Positions 54,385-64,000 of a stretch of 64,000 nt of DNA are shown in pieces; position 1 is the stretch's first letter, and the number at the start of each line of letters is the position of its first letter. The notes beneath the pieces are model-generated. The model worked only from the letters and a program-made list of their open reading frames with translations. It did not search any database and was not told the origin of the DNA. The stretch covers positions 1 through 64,000 of the forward strand of contig BGZK01001188.1 in NCBI GenBank assembly GCA_005406025.1, in the 5' to 3' direction. A program made the translations under genes and the position numbers. This DNA is from Eumeta japonica (taxonomy: Eukaryota > Arthropoda > Insecta > Lepidoptera > Psychidae).

Positions 54385-54870
54385 GTAAGTTTAATAAAGT
54401 GCATTTGGAGACAGGAATGATTTTTGCAAAGGTTGAAAGTTGCTTTAGGGAGAATTATTATTTGCTGTACTATTTACAGAAATCTGATACAGTGACTGTT
54501 GATTGTTGAACCCATTTTAAAATCTCATGCCTTTATTTCTGTACTGGTCTACTTTTTGGTACATCAAGAAATTAGGCTGTTTTAACAAATTATAAGTCAA
54601 CTACGGTTTCTTTCAATTCTTTGGCTTGTATACCTATATGTGCAGGTATTTCAAAAATAAGTTGTGATCATTTTAAACTCATTGCTTGTGTGTAGATTCT
54701 CTGTTGGTTCTCCTTGATTTTATCCATAGTGTCCATTTTAATGTAAACATTTCTTTATATTTTTTTTTTAATGAAATAAGTTTGTTCCATTTTTATTCTA
54801 AAGTGTAATTTTAACTTTTTAAATGACACCATATTTAAAACTTGTATACAAGTTAATAACCATATAACTT
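54385..54870. other. AT-rich, probable intron
   Basis: No exon seen. Confidence 0.35.
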
Positions 54871-54874
54871 AGAT

Positions 54875-55135
54875 GCTTGCCTGCAGCTTGCAGTAACATG
54901 CAGCATGCAATCCACCACTAACCTTTGAATCTGCTTTTTCACTGTGAATCTTCATCAAACTAATTGAATGTTGATTTGAGAGGATTGTAGATATCAGACT
55001 CTAAACAAGTGTTATGATTTTCATTTATCTTAACCTATTAGAATTTGTATATAGTTTGTAAATACATTTCGTGCTCGCAAGGCACGTCATTAGGTGAATC
55101 CCATCCACTAGCATCTTACCTTTATAAATGATAAG
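54875..55135 (-). mobile_element. Penelope-like element tail, copy 3
   Basis: AGATGCTTGCCTGCAGCTTG then AACATGCAGCATGCAATCCA, aligned to the reverse complement of 1,430-1,680. Non-coding. Confidence 0.75.
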
Positions 55136-55375
55136 GTTGAGAGATCGAATTTTGCCAAATATTTAATACGATTGCATCACTGAAAATTTTTGAATTCTCA
55201 TTAGTAATATCAAGTATTATATTTATGATATATTTATTGTATTTTGTATTTATTGTTTTTTCATATTGTTTACACACATTTGCATCCATTGAAACCATTG
55301 TGAAAACTAGTTCACCCAGTCTTCACTAGAAACATTTTCAATGGCCTCTTGGAATCATACAGTATCCATTTAGTG

Positions 55376-55568
55376 CAGTATTTCCTACAGTGGTCCAGGT
55401 ATACCCCCAGGGGTCCATGGGAGACTCGACGGGGGTCTACGTTGGGCGTAATAAAAAATTGGGGTCCACAATCGTAAGTGGGGGGTGCATGAAAATTCAT
55501 TTGGTTTCGAAATTAACCAGCAAAATTTTGAAAGTGGTCTATGAAACAAAAGAGTTTGGCAACCTCTG
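55376..55568. mobile_element. hAT MITE, 193 bp, with perfect 8-bp target duplication
   Basis: Ends CAGTATTTCCTACAGTGGTCC and AGTTTGGCAACCTCTG; flanked on both sides by ATTTAGTG (55,368-55,375 and 55,569-55,576). Internal GGGGTCC words are typical of this hAT group. Confidence 0.85.
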
Positions 55569-55576
55569 ATTTAGTG

Positions 55577-56015
55577 CAAAGGTTTCAGATGTACATGCAA
55601 AGTCTTTTGCACTTGACTAATACCAATACATACAATAATATGAATTTGTTCACATGTAATTCTTTTATCACTTTTAATTACTTCTAGTACAGAATGAATA
55701 TTGTTTTGGTAACTGCAATCGCTGGCCTGTCTCTTTGTGTACCATCAAAGATTTGATCCCATTCATGTCTAAATTTACTGAACCAGGAATACATCAGCTG
55801 TAAGAGGAGTTCCGCCACCAAAATTGTCACAAGAAAAATAGTAAAAAATCATTGTGTAAATATTCTCTTGACTTAAATTCATCATAATGCTTACACATGA
55901 TTTTCAAAACGATATTACAATGAAAAATCATATGATAATCCAGATAAATTACAATGTTAATATACTATTCCATTTTCAAAAACAATAAATGTTTATTTAA
56001 ATTTTATTACAAATT
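55577..56015. other. AT-rich, no gene
   Basis: Nothing recognised. Confidence 0.35.
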
Positions 56016-56019
56016 GCTA

Positions 56020-56600
56020 GTTCCAGAAATTTTTGGAATGACCCACATAGATACAGGTCACAGATTTGATAGTAATCACTATTTTGATGTTTTACATGAT
56101 TGCGAGAAGAATGTTGAGGTTAAATGTTTTGGAATCGCTACAAATTTTAAAATATAGAGATATTAATAATGTGCTTAGTGGTCAAATTAGTATTTACATA
56201 TCTCTATTATTAGATGCTTGTCCATGACAGTGTGGGTATAATTGGTATTGGTTATTTTCTAACTGGTGGTCAGAGGACATCTGTTGTTTAATACTGTTAG
56301 CTCGCTGGTATATATAATTGCATAGCTTTTCCTGATGATGTGCTTTGTGAGAACAAAATGTACATAGAAATTATATACTAATTAGAAATTATATACTACT
56401 AATTATATTAGCGGTTGAGATTAATGAAGATTTTAATATTTGGTTACGTTTACAATATCTGGCAATCCTCTTGAATCAATATTCAGTTTGTTTGATGTGG
56501 ATTTGTAGTAAAAGAGCAGATTTTAGGATTAGCAGAGTGAGTTGCATGCTACATGCTGTCGCTGCATATTGCAGGCATGCAATTAATTATGAATTTCTAT
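56020..56600 (+). mobile_element. Penelope-like element tail with the end of its endonuclease ORF, copy 4
   Basis: Begins inside the ORF (TGHRFDSNHYFDVLHDCEKN at 56,056-56,112, matching TGHKLNNDHKFDVLHVCEKG of the first copy) and continues through the tail to TATTGCAGGCATGCAATT (about 56,585). Confidence 0.8.
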
Positions 56601-57380
56601 AAAATAATATTTCACACAGTAGAACAATGCAATATTTGCAACAACACATTGCAAAATTTTAATAATCAATGTTGTGGTAGCAATGATTGGCCTACTCAAT
56701 GAATTTTAACTTAAACGTATTTGGTTTTGAAGATTAAAAAAAATTTTGAATAATGACCCAATATTGCAACGGAGAACTTAGATGTAATCTCTGGAACAAT
56801 GTATATTGTTAATCCAAAACTTATACTTAGTGTTGATTGCCAAATATAATTTTAACCTTGCCTAATGCTGCAACGTCATGTCATCTGCTTACCGGGGAAC
56901 TTTTTTATTGATAATTGACAGCAATCACTTTAAATTTTATAGTCATGTATTTTTGTGCTAGCAAAATAATTTTAATCATGACAATGCTACAGCTATATCC
57001 ATTTACTCACCATGGATTTTTTGATGGTTAATAATATCAAGTTGAAATTTTTGTTACACATTGTTTTAAAATTACAATTACTACTGCTAATAAAACTATT
57101 GGGTTTGAGATCATGATTAGTATTTGGGAACCTTTTTCATTACTAATTATGATTATCTGACAATGGAGTTGAAAGGTGGGTAATGAAAACTTAAAACCAT
57201 GATTACTACTAAATCTGAGAAATTTGATTTAATTTAATTTGATTGATTTTGATCAGTCTTGTTAATTATTGTATATTTCGATTTGAGTTGATAACTCGGT
57301 TTCTAGGTTGTATCAAGACGAAACATACCTTGACTTCTTTTGAAGTTATACTATATTATAATGGAAATGTATCCAGAATA
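56601..57380. other. AT-rich, no gene
   Basis: Nothing recognised. Confidence 0.35.
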
Positions 57381-57850
57381 ATGGGTATATTTCCGCTACT
57401 CTATCGGTGATCACTCACGCAAAATACAAGCCTTATTATTAGTAGAGTTCGTCCTACCGCTTATAGAAGCAGCGCGTTAGAATACGTACCGCACCATCTA
57501 GGATTTATGTATGGAGGATGAAACTTCCAAATTGGCTGCTTTTAGCCCATATTTGAGTACCCCGTCTATGTTGTGCAACGCTTGCCTTCAAAAGCTGTGA
57601 TAATAGTTGCTCCTCGTCGCCAACACTGACATACTCCGGCAGCGGTATCGGGCCGCCAGTTTCCGCGAAGTAAAGCAACCGCTTTTACCATAACCTACCA
57701 GCTTTTCAGTACCTCTTTAACGTCCTCTGATGTTAGAGGCGCGCTCGGGCAGTAACCACTGTACCACGCCAAAATATTGTGATTTCCAGCTCGGGTCCCT
57801 CTTCATTTCCCCTAAATACGCCGATACCTATTATATTAAGGTGCCTCGTA
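57380..57850 (-). other. Coding-like GC-rich block, unidentified
   Basis: The minus strand has an open run at about 57,675-57,530 (FAETGGPIPLPEYVSVGDEE, then QLLSQLLKASVAQHRR and GTQIWAKSSQFG), preceded in another frame by PSAPLTSEDVKEVLKSW at about 57,755. The composition and acidic, helical look suggest a decayed protein-coding segment. No family recognised. It adjoins a LINE tail. Confidence 0.3.
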
Positions 57851-57865
57851 TTATTTTTTTTTTAT

Positions 57866-57990
57866 AGCGTGCTTCAGGGGCAAACTAGCGGGTGAGCTAT
57901 TAGAGAGTGGGTGATCACCGCCACCCATAGACACTCGCAACCACAAAAGAGTCACCGGTGCGTTGCCAGTTTCTTTTATAATAATAGGAT
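57866..57990 (-). mobile_element. LINE 3' end (CR1-like)
   Basis: GCGTGCTTCAGGGGCAAACT then GGTGATCACCGCCACCCATA and AGTCACCGGTGCGTTGCCAG. This is the characteristic 3' end of a Lepidoptera LINE and resembles the tail at 15,010-15,115 (CACCGCCATTC, GTACGTTGCCGG). Confidence 0.55.
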
Positions 57991-58425
57991 ATCTGATGAA
58001 GAGGGAATGAGATACCGGAACTTTCGCTCACTGGATGAAACACAACAATGGAAGCTTTATGTCACGTCTATATTCTTTGAGATTTCACCGGGATGTGTTA
58101 TTTCACCGGTCGAGTCTACCCGTTTTTGTGATGTAGCGCAGTATATATAGCTTTACTACATACGAAGAGGCGGGGAACATGTGGGTAGGTTCGGGCCAAG
58201 TGATATTTTCGACTTTGTCTACTCAATAATTTAATTATTTTATATGTTTTATCATAATTCAGTTATAACCAATTAAAAAATGTGTCTGTGAAAAGACGCA
58301 TTTTCATATTCATACTGTATATAATTTTGAAATGAAATAGTTTTATTATTACAGCTATTTTTTTTGTAATCATAAAATAAATTGTCTATTTTTTAAATGT
58401 AATCAAGAATAGACTACGTAATAGG

Positions 58426-58598
58426 TACAGTAGTACTACTGACGAAATTTTGCTACTGTGAAGTTTGTCACGAAAGCGTCGCAATAGCGTAAAATAGGAA
58501 CGCGGCGACGAAGAAGGAAGGGTCGAGGAACATAATACCTGCGCAGTATATCATTCGCAGCCAATTCAGAGCGGCAAAGTTTCGTGCGTTGTAATGTA
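58426..58598. mobile_element. TA-flanked MITE, copy 2
   Basis: Interior matches the 37.8-kb copy (GTCACGAAAGCGTCGCAATA against GTCACGAAAGCATTGCAATG; GAAGGAAGGGTCG in both). The right end keeps TTTCGTGCGTTGTAATG then TA; the left end is diverged. Confidence 0.7.
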
Positions 58599-59357
58599 AG
58601 TAGTAAGTTATGGAAAACCGTATTTTTAGTTAAAATAAATTACCAGCTATTAAAATAAATTACCAGTTATTAAGTTAGGTAATTTTGTTATCAAAGTGAT
58701 AATTTTTTTGTGTCAATAATTGTAGCAAATATAAATTATTAGCATACATCACACGTAAACTATGAGCATCAATAATTCACCACAAACAAAAATATGATTT
58801 TATAATAGCCTTTATACAACAGTAATAAATAATGGGTCATTAAAATGAGTAGCAAAAGTTCTCATACGTGTAATGAATGGAATTCCAACAAAATATTTTT
58901 TTTATGAATTTTTATCTACATTTTTCTATGAATATCTATTAATTATTGATAAAAATTGCAAAAGTCCTTAATTAAAATTGAAGATATGTTGAGTCTCCTT
59001 TTTTGTTGGGACCAGTATGGGCAAAGAAAATCCAATAATTAATGAATTAGGCACATCCAATTATGAACTTATCTGATAATGACAACTTCTAAAATTAATT
59101 TCTGCTCTTGCGTTCAATATGATTTTATTCTTTAGTCAAGGTAGTTGTCAACATTGGTATTTGTTACAGTAGAAACTTCTCAATTAAAAATTGAATGATC
59201 CATTAATATTTTGCACTGAAATTTAGTGCTTTCTTACAGCAATTAAGAAAATAATGAATTTCAAATTTTTATTTCTTTACATTCCACTTTGTTATATATT
59301 TTTCGTATACCTGCTCATATTGTAAGGTACAATCTGTATACTTATTCGGTTTTCATA
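58599..59357. other. AT-rich left flank of the piggyBac element
   Basis: Nothing recognised. Confidence 0.4.
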
Positions 59358-59361
59358 TTAA

Positions 59362-61770
59362 CCCAGATAAGCCTGAAACTAAAATTTTCTGAAAATTTTG
59401 AAAAAAGTTACATTATTTAGTTTATTAGATCTTATGCAACATAAAAAATTATAAAAAAATTAAGTGTAAGGCTTTCAGGAAACAGCCGTCCTATATGTAG
59501 GACAGTAGGATAATAAGAGGAAATAAAAGACCATTTATGACAAAACAGAATGTAATCAAAAGTGTAGTTTATTAGATAACTATTGATTATATTACCCATT
59601 GTTATATGTAATTTACTAGATTAACACTATTTATGAATGATATGTTTCAAAACACTTGACACACACTCCAACATCACATTTCTTGCAACGTGTCAAACAT
59701 TTTTTGTGACATTGACGACAGTGTGTTTGCTTCGATTGAGGAATAACCAGATGATTCATTTGGTCTTTACGACTATCAGCATGTTCATGATGGGAGGGTC
59801 GGCTAGGCCCTCTTTTGGCATTTTTTCTGTTTGATTCAATCAAAGCAATTGCTACCCTTCTGCGAAAGCCAAGATGATCCAGTTTTCCATGATTTATTTT
59901 ATATAACTGCCATGCATTATGTTCGGCAAGATCGATCATGTGTGTGAGCAACGGCATGTACCATTTCTTACCTCGTATACCAATTCGGTAATGTGAAATA
60001 TTTTCATCAGACCGATCCACTCCTCCCATATATTTGTTATAGATGGACACCATATGTGGTTCTTCTATGACAATGTTTCTCTTTTCACTTTGTGAGAAGC
60101 GTTTGGCAGATTGTTTAGGATTTATTCCTACAGCATTAGAAGCAATACTGAATATATTATTGTCATGCCATTTAGCAATAATGAACGTGTTGTCATGTGT
60201 CGTTCTGTAATCGACAGCACCACGTTCCTTTTTTTTCAGTAACTTCGATGTAATCAGAGGACAACTAGATGTCCTGTTTTCTCGAACTGTCCCAGTGCAA
60301 CGAAGGCCTTTCTTTGTTATCTCTTCCAGCAAGGGCGTCCCAGTAAAAAAATTATCAAAAACTACGTGGTAAGGAAGGTCGAAGCCACGTGAAATCAGCA
60401 CATCGCAAAAAGTGAGAACAACGCTTGCACCCAGCCCCAATTCTTTATATATTGGATTGCACATAGTTGTAGCACCTTGGTATGGTTCCATCCATAAAAC
60501 ATACCCTAACCGTGTAGCACCAACCCAAGCTTTGAACCCGTACCTAATAGGTTTACCTTTTATGTGCTGTTTGCAGCCATGTCTACCATAGTAGGGGATC
60601 ATGGCCTCATCTACACTGTAATGCTCTTCAAGAGGAGAAAACTCTAAGAACTTTTTATTTAGAAGTGTAACTAGGGGGCGTACTTTTGTGTATTTGTCTT
60701 GCAAATCCAGATTATCATTGACATGAAGGTGGCGAAAAATAAAGTCAAATCTATCCCTAGTCATAGCCGAGCTGATCAATTCATTCTTTGTATCAGGGGA
60801 GTTTTCCCAATACATTCTTCTACGGGGGAGCCATGAATAACCACTAACCAACAATATGCCGATGAAACATTTCATATCTTCAGTGGTTATGTCTCCAGGC
60901 AAATTCTTTTGACAGCATATTTATTGCTCTCTGACACCAACAACGAAATAACATCTTCATCTAAGAGTTTTCAAACCACTCAATTGGGCGCTTATCTTGG
61001 CAAGCGCCTTGAACATCTGGCCAATTCACGGGATTTTTTGCCAAGTCCCGTTTTCTCCATGCGTAGGTACGCCTACGTTTAGTTCGACCTGTAGAATCAG
61101 AAGGTTCTTCTTCTGTATCACTCACCATAATCTGCCCTTGAATCATTACTTCAGCCGGTTGAAGCAGAATGTTTCGTGGCAAATTATTCAAAGTTACATT
61201 ATCTTCTTCACCCGAATCTTCGTCAGTGAGACAGTCAGGATCAACAGGAGGAGGTAGAATACATATCAGTCGTTCTCTATAATCTTCTTCATTATCAGAA
61301 ACATTTTCTAAAGCATCTAAAATTTCATGCGCAGCTAACGGTCTGTAAAGAAAAAGTTGTATTATTGTACTAAAATCATGTATATTATCCTACTGTCCTA
61401 TATATAGTACGCTAGTATTTGTAACAAGTTATACGTAATTTATTTATATTATTTTGCTAGAATATTTATTTAGTACAAAAGTTAAGGTTATCAACTAGAT
61501 ATTAACACAGAAAAAAACAACTCACGAGTAAAATATAACTTTTTATACATACCTGTCATTTGCCATGTCTGCAACGCACTTTTATTACACACTTATAAGG
61601 TAAAATATAAGGTAAAAACTGTTAAAATAACTGTCTTTTTATTTTTTCTAATAAAGCTGACACGTTTCTTACTGCAAATCATAAGACTAAATAATCTTAG
61701 ATAAAGAGGGTATTCTGATATTTTTTTTTATTTCTACTGTCCTAAATATAGGACAGTACGCTTATCTGGG
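59362..61770 (-). mobile_element. piggyBac-family transposon, structurally complete
   Basis: Bounded by TTAA at 59,358-59,361 and 61,771-61,774. Terminal inverted repeats: CCCAGATAAGC at the left and GCTTATCTGGG at the right. Subterminal palindromes GTCCTATATGTAGGAC (about 59,489) and TGTCCTAAATATAGGACA (about 61,739), plus ACTGTCCTATATATAG (about 61,390), are the kind of internal repeats seen in this superfamily. The 2.4-kb interior holds one transposase gene on the minus strand. The exact TTAA and matching ends suggest a fairly young insertion. Confidence 0.9.
59631..61566 (-). pseudogene. piggyBac transposase, two exons, with two frameshifts
   Basis: A 14-nt first coding exon (61,566-61,553: MANDR up to a GTATGT donor) joins exon 2 at 61,342 (acceptor CTTTACAG). 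The acidic N-terminus (LENVSDNEEDY, DEDSGEEDN) and a basic KRRRTYAWRKRD segment lead to RPIEWFENS at about 60,965, where an in-frame TAG is met. The frame shifts to DEDVISLLVSESNKYAVKR, and shifts again at about 60,905 into the main 423-codon frame. There the DDE triad aspartates are kept (SVDEAMIPYY residue 98, VVFDNFF residue 183, MGGVDRSD residue 296), as is the C-terminal cysteine-rich finger CRQCHKKCLTRCKKCDVGVC. In the family the enzyme excises and inserts at TTAA. As written it cannot be made in one piece; two nearby indels could also be sequence errors. Confidence 0.85.
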
Positions 61771-61774
61771 TTAA

Positions 61775-62483
61775 AAAATGCTATTTCAGCGTTATTTGTC
61801 ACTTTATAGCATATGATAAGATAGTTTAAACCTTTCGAGATCTACATTTGCCTGTGCAACTCGCGCGCAACAACATCGCAATTTATTTTCAATACGTATC
61901 ACAGCGTGCTCATTATTGTGACTCCAATCAGATTCGAGTGATCGCTCACGGTAAATTCTCGTTGATGGGGACTCTATAGTAAAAACTACGATGTAGCGTT
62001 CATATACGGCCGTGTTTCATTGTGCATAATGAGTTATGCATTCGTTACACCACGAGCGACGTTGTTGCGATCTTATCTAACCGCAAAGGACTTTCCCGCC
62101 CGCGCCACGAAGAACATGTGAAAGTGTGCCGAATATATTTTGCGTGTCCAGTGCGGGCGGTGACGCGCGCCGTGCGGGCCCACCGCGGCCGTCTCCCGTT
62201 ATCGGAACGATGTCGTATTGACGATTTCGTATCTCTATCAGGTTAGCAAGGCAAAATCAGCAGAATTGAAAAAAAATAATTCGCCATTTTGTGGCTAATT
62301 TGTTGCTAATTAGTTGCCAATATGACGATTTTTTTGCTCGGGCCCATTCCGAGAAATCGCATATACTGCTCCCTCATCAAATTGCATGCTTCGCCGTTGA
62401 CCATCACAGTATATTTTGTTTCTGATTTGTTGCTGTAAATATAAAGAACGAAAAAAAAAAAATTTTTCCATTTCTTCTTATAA
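61775..62483. other. GC-rich patch and leader to the tandem array
   Basis: 61,850-62,250 contains a CpG-rich core (62,140-62,200, GTGACGCGCGCCGTGCGGGC) and an open stretch of 74 codons at 62,022-62,246 without recognisable domains; TATCAG followed by GTTAGC could be a splice donor at about 62,241. From 62,260 the text begins to share TTGTTGCT words with the array. Confidence 0.35.
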
Positions 62484-64000
62484 TGCTATCTTGAAACCGA
62501 TTTTTATCCCAATCATAAGGACACTGAATTTGTTGCTGACTAGCATAGTACTCAGGCATGCCTAAATAACCAGCAACAAAATAATCGGTAGTGATTGGCC
62601 GATAATTTTAATTTTTTTATAAATTATTGCTCCATGCTATCTTGAAACCGATTTTCGTCCCAATCACAAGGACGCTGAATTTGTTGCTGACTGGCAGAGT
62701 ACTCAGGCATGCCTAAATAACCAGCAACAAAATAATCGGTAGTGATTGGCCGATAATTTTAATTTTTTTATAAATTATTGCTCCATGCTATCTTGAAACC
62801 GATTTTTGTCCCAATCACAAGGACACTGAATTTGTTGCTGACTGGCAGAGTACTCAGGCATGCCTAAATAACCAGCAACAAAATAATCGGTAGTGATTGG
62901 CCGATAATTTTAATTTTTTTATAAATTATTGCTCCATGCTATCTTGAAACCGATTTTTGTCCCAATCACAAGGACACTGAATTTGTTGCTGACTGGCAGA
63001 GTACTCAGGCATGCCTAAATAACCAGCAACAAAATAATCGGTAGTGATTGGCCGATAATTTTAATTTTTTTATAAATTATTGCTCCATGCTATCTTGAAA
63101 CCGATTTTTGTCCCAATCACAAGGACACTGAATTTGTTGCTGACTGGCAGAGTACTCAGGCATGCCTAAATAACCAGCAACAAAATAATCGGTAGTGATT
63201 GGCCGATAATTTTAATTTTTTTATAAATTATTGCTCCATGCTATCTTGAAACCGATTTTCGTCCCAATCACAAGGACGCTGAATTTGTTGCTGACTGGCA
63301 GAGTACTCAGGCATGCCTAAATAACCAGCAACAAAATAATCGGTAGTGATTGGCCGATAATTTTAATTTTTTTATAAATTATTGCTCCATGCTATCTTGA
63401 AACCGATTTTCGTCCCAATCACAAGGACGCTGAATTTGTTGCTGACTGGCAGAGTACTCAGGCATGCCTAAATAACCAGCAACAAAATAATCGGTAGTGA
63501 TTGGCCGATAATTTTAATTTTTTTATAAATTATTGCTCCATGCTATCTTGAAACCGATTTTTGTCCCAATCAGGGGACACTGAATTTGTTGCTGACTGGC
63601 AGAGTACTCAGGCATGCCTAAATAACCAGCAACAAAATAATCGGTAGTGATTGGCCGATAATTTTAATTTTTTTATAAATTATTGCTCCATGCTATCTTG
63701 AAACCGATTTTTGTCCCAATCACAAGGACGCTAAATTTGTTGCTGACTGGCAGAGTACTCAGGCATGCCTAAATAACCAGCAACAAAATAATCGGTAGTG
63801 ATTGGCCGATAATTTAAATTTTTTTATAAATTATTGCTCCATGCTATCTTGAAACCGATTTTTGTCCCAATCACAAGGACGCTAAATTTGTTGCCGATCG
63901 GCAGAGTACTCAGGCATGCCTGAATAACCAGCAACAAAATAATCGGTAGTCATTGGCCGATAATTTTAATTTTTTTATAAATTATTGCTCCATGCTATCT
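62484..64000. repeat. Tandem array of 151-bp units, at least ten, running off the right edge
   Basis: The word CTTGAAACCG recurs at 62,490, 62,641, 62,792, 62,943, 63,094, 63,245, 63,396, 63,547, 63,697 and 63,848, and the window ends at the start of the next unit (63,999). Spacing is 151 bp, once 150 because one unit reads CAGGGGAC where others read CACAAGGAC. Units are nearly identical except the first and the last two. Each unit holds nested inverted repeats (TTGTTGCTG with CAGCAACAA; GAGTACTC; AGGCATGCCT; ACCGAT with ATCGGT). Confidence 0.95.

Noticed and set aside
61024..61257. Plus-strand open stretch opposite the piggyBac N-terminus
   Set aside because: Antisense to the recognised transposase exon.
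62484..64000. The 151-bp array as a CRISPR locus
   Set aside because: Units are near-identical along their whole length with no variable spacers, and the genome is eukaryotic.

Overview
The window is about 64 kb of AT-rich animal nuclear DNA, almost certainly from an insect and most likely a moth or butterfly. The evidence is spliced genes with GT-AG introns, a very high load of decayed transposons, and interspersed repeats of a type common in Lepidoptera (the multi-purpose repeat at about 20.1-20.9 kb whose end reads like 'ataagggttcc...', a CR1-type LINE tail, Penelope, Jockey, piggyBac, mariner and hAT remnants). The lineage is inferred from recognised repeats, not from a search.

Only two host genes can be named. 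At 2.9-8.4 kb (+) are the last eight coding exons of ATM, covering the PI3K-like kinase core and the FATC tail; the 5' part lies left of the window. At 16.1-17.8 kb (+) is an intact single-exon 559-residue pyruvate-kinase family protein that has lost nearly all catalytic residues. Three further pieces look like exons of unrecognised genes: a terminal coding exon ending at 21,117, a 5'-leader exon ending at about 48,005, and an internal or first coding exon at 54,274-54,384.

The rest is mobile DNA. Left to right: Penelope-like element (1-1,690); decayed Jockey-type LINE on the minus strand (about 9.2-13.0 kb); hairpin MITE (13.55 kb); CR1-like LINE tail (15.0-15.56 kb); an inverted pair of 2.1-kb repeats (22.06-24.18 and 29.34-31.48 kb) carrying a roughly 105-bp internal tandem repeat; hAT element with a textbook TATA/Inr promoter (32.05-34.3 kb); mariner (35.05-35.85 kb); a decayed widespread arthropod repeat ORF (36.6-37.2 kb); several MITEs and SINE-like units (37.8-46.6 kb); hAT and Harbinger MITEs with intact target-site duplications (48.6, 50.5, 52.8, 55.4 kb); a second mariner (51.65-52.5 kb, minus); three more Penelope tails (50.0, 54.9, 56.0 kb); a structurally complete piggyBac element with TTAA sites (59.36-61.77 kb); and a tandem array of 151-bp units from 62.48 kb to the right edge.

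I see no operon-like or defence-like novel system. The features most worth following up are the pyruvate-kinase pseudoenzyme, the nearly intact piggyBac next to the 151-bp satellite, and the large inverted duplication.
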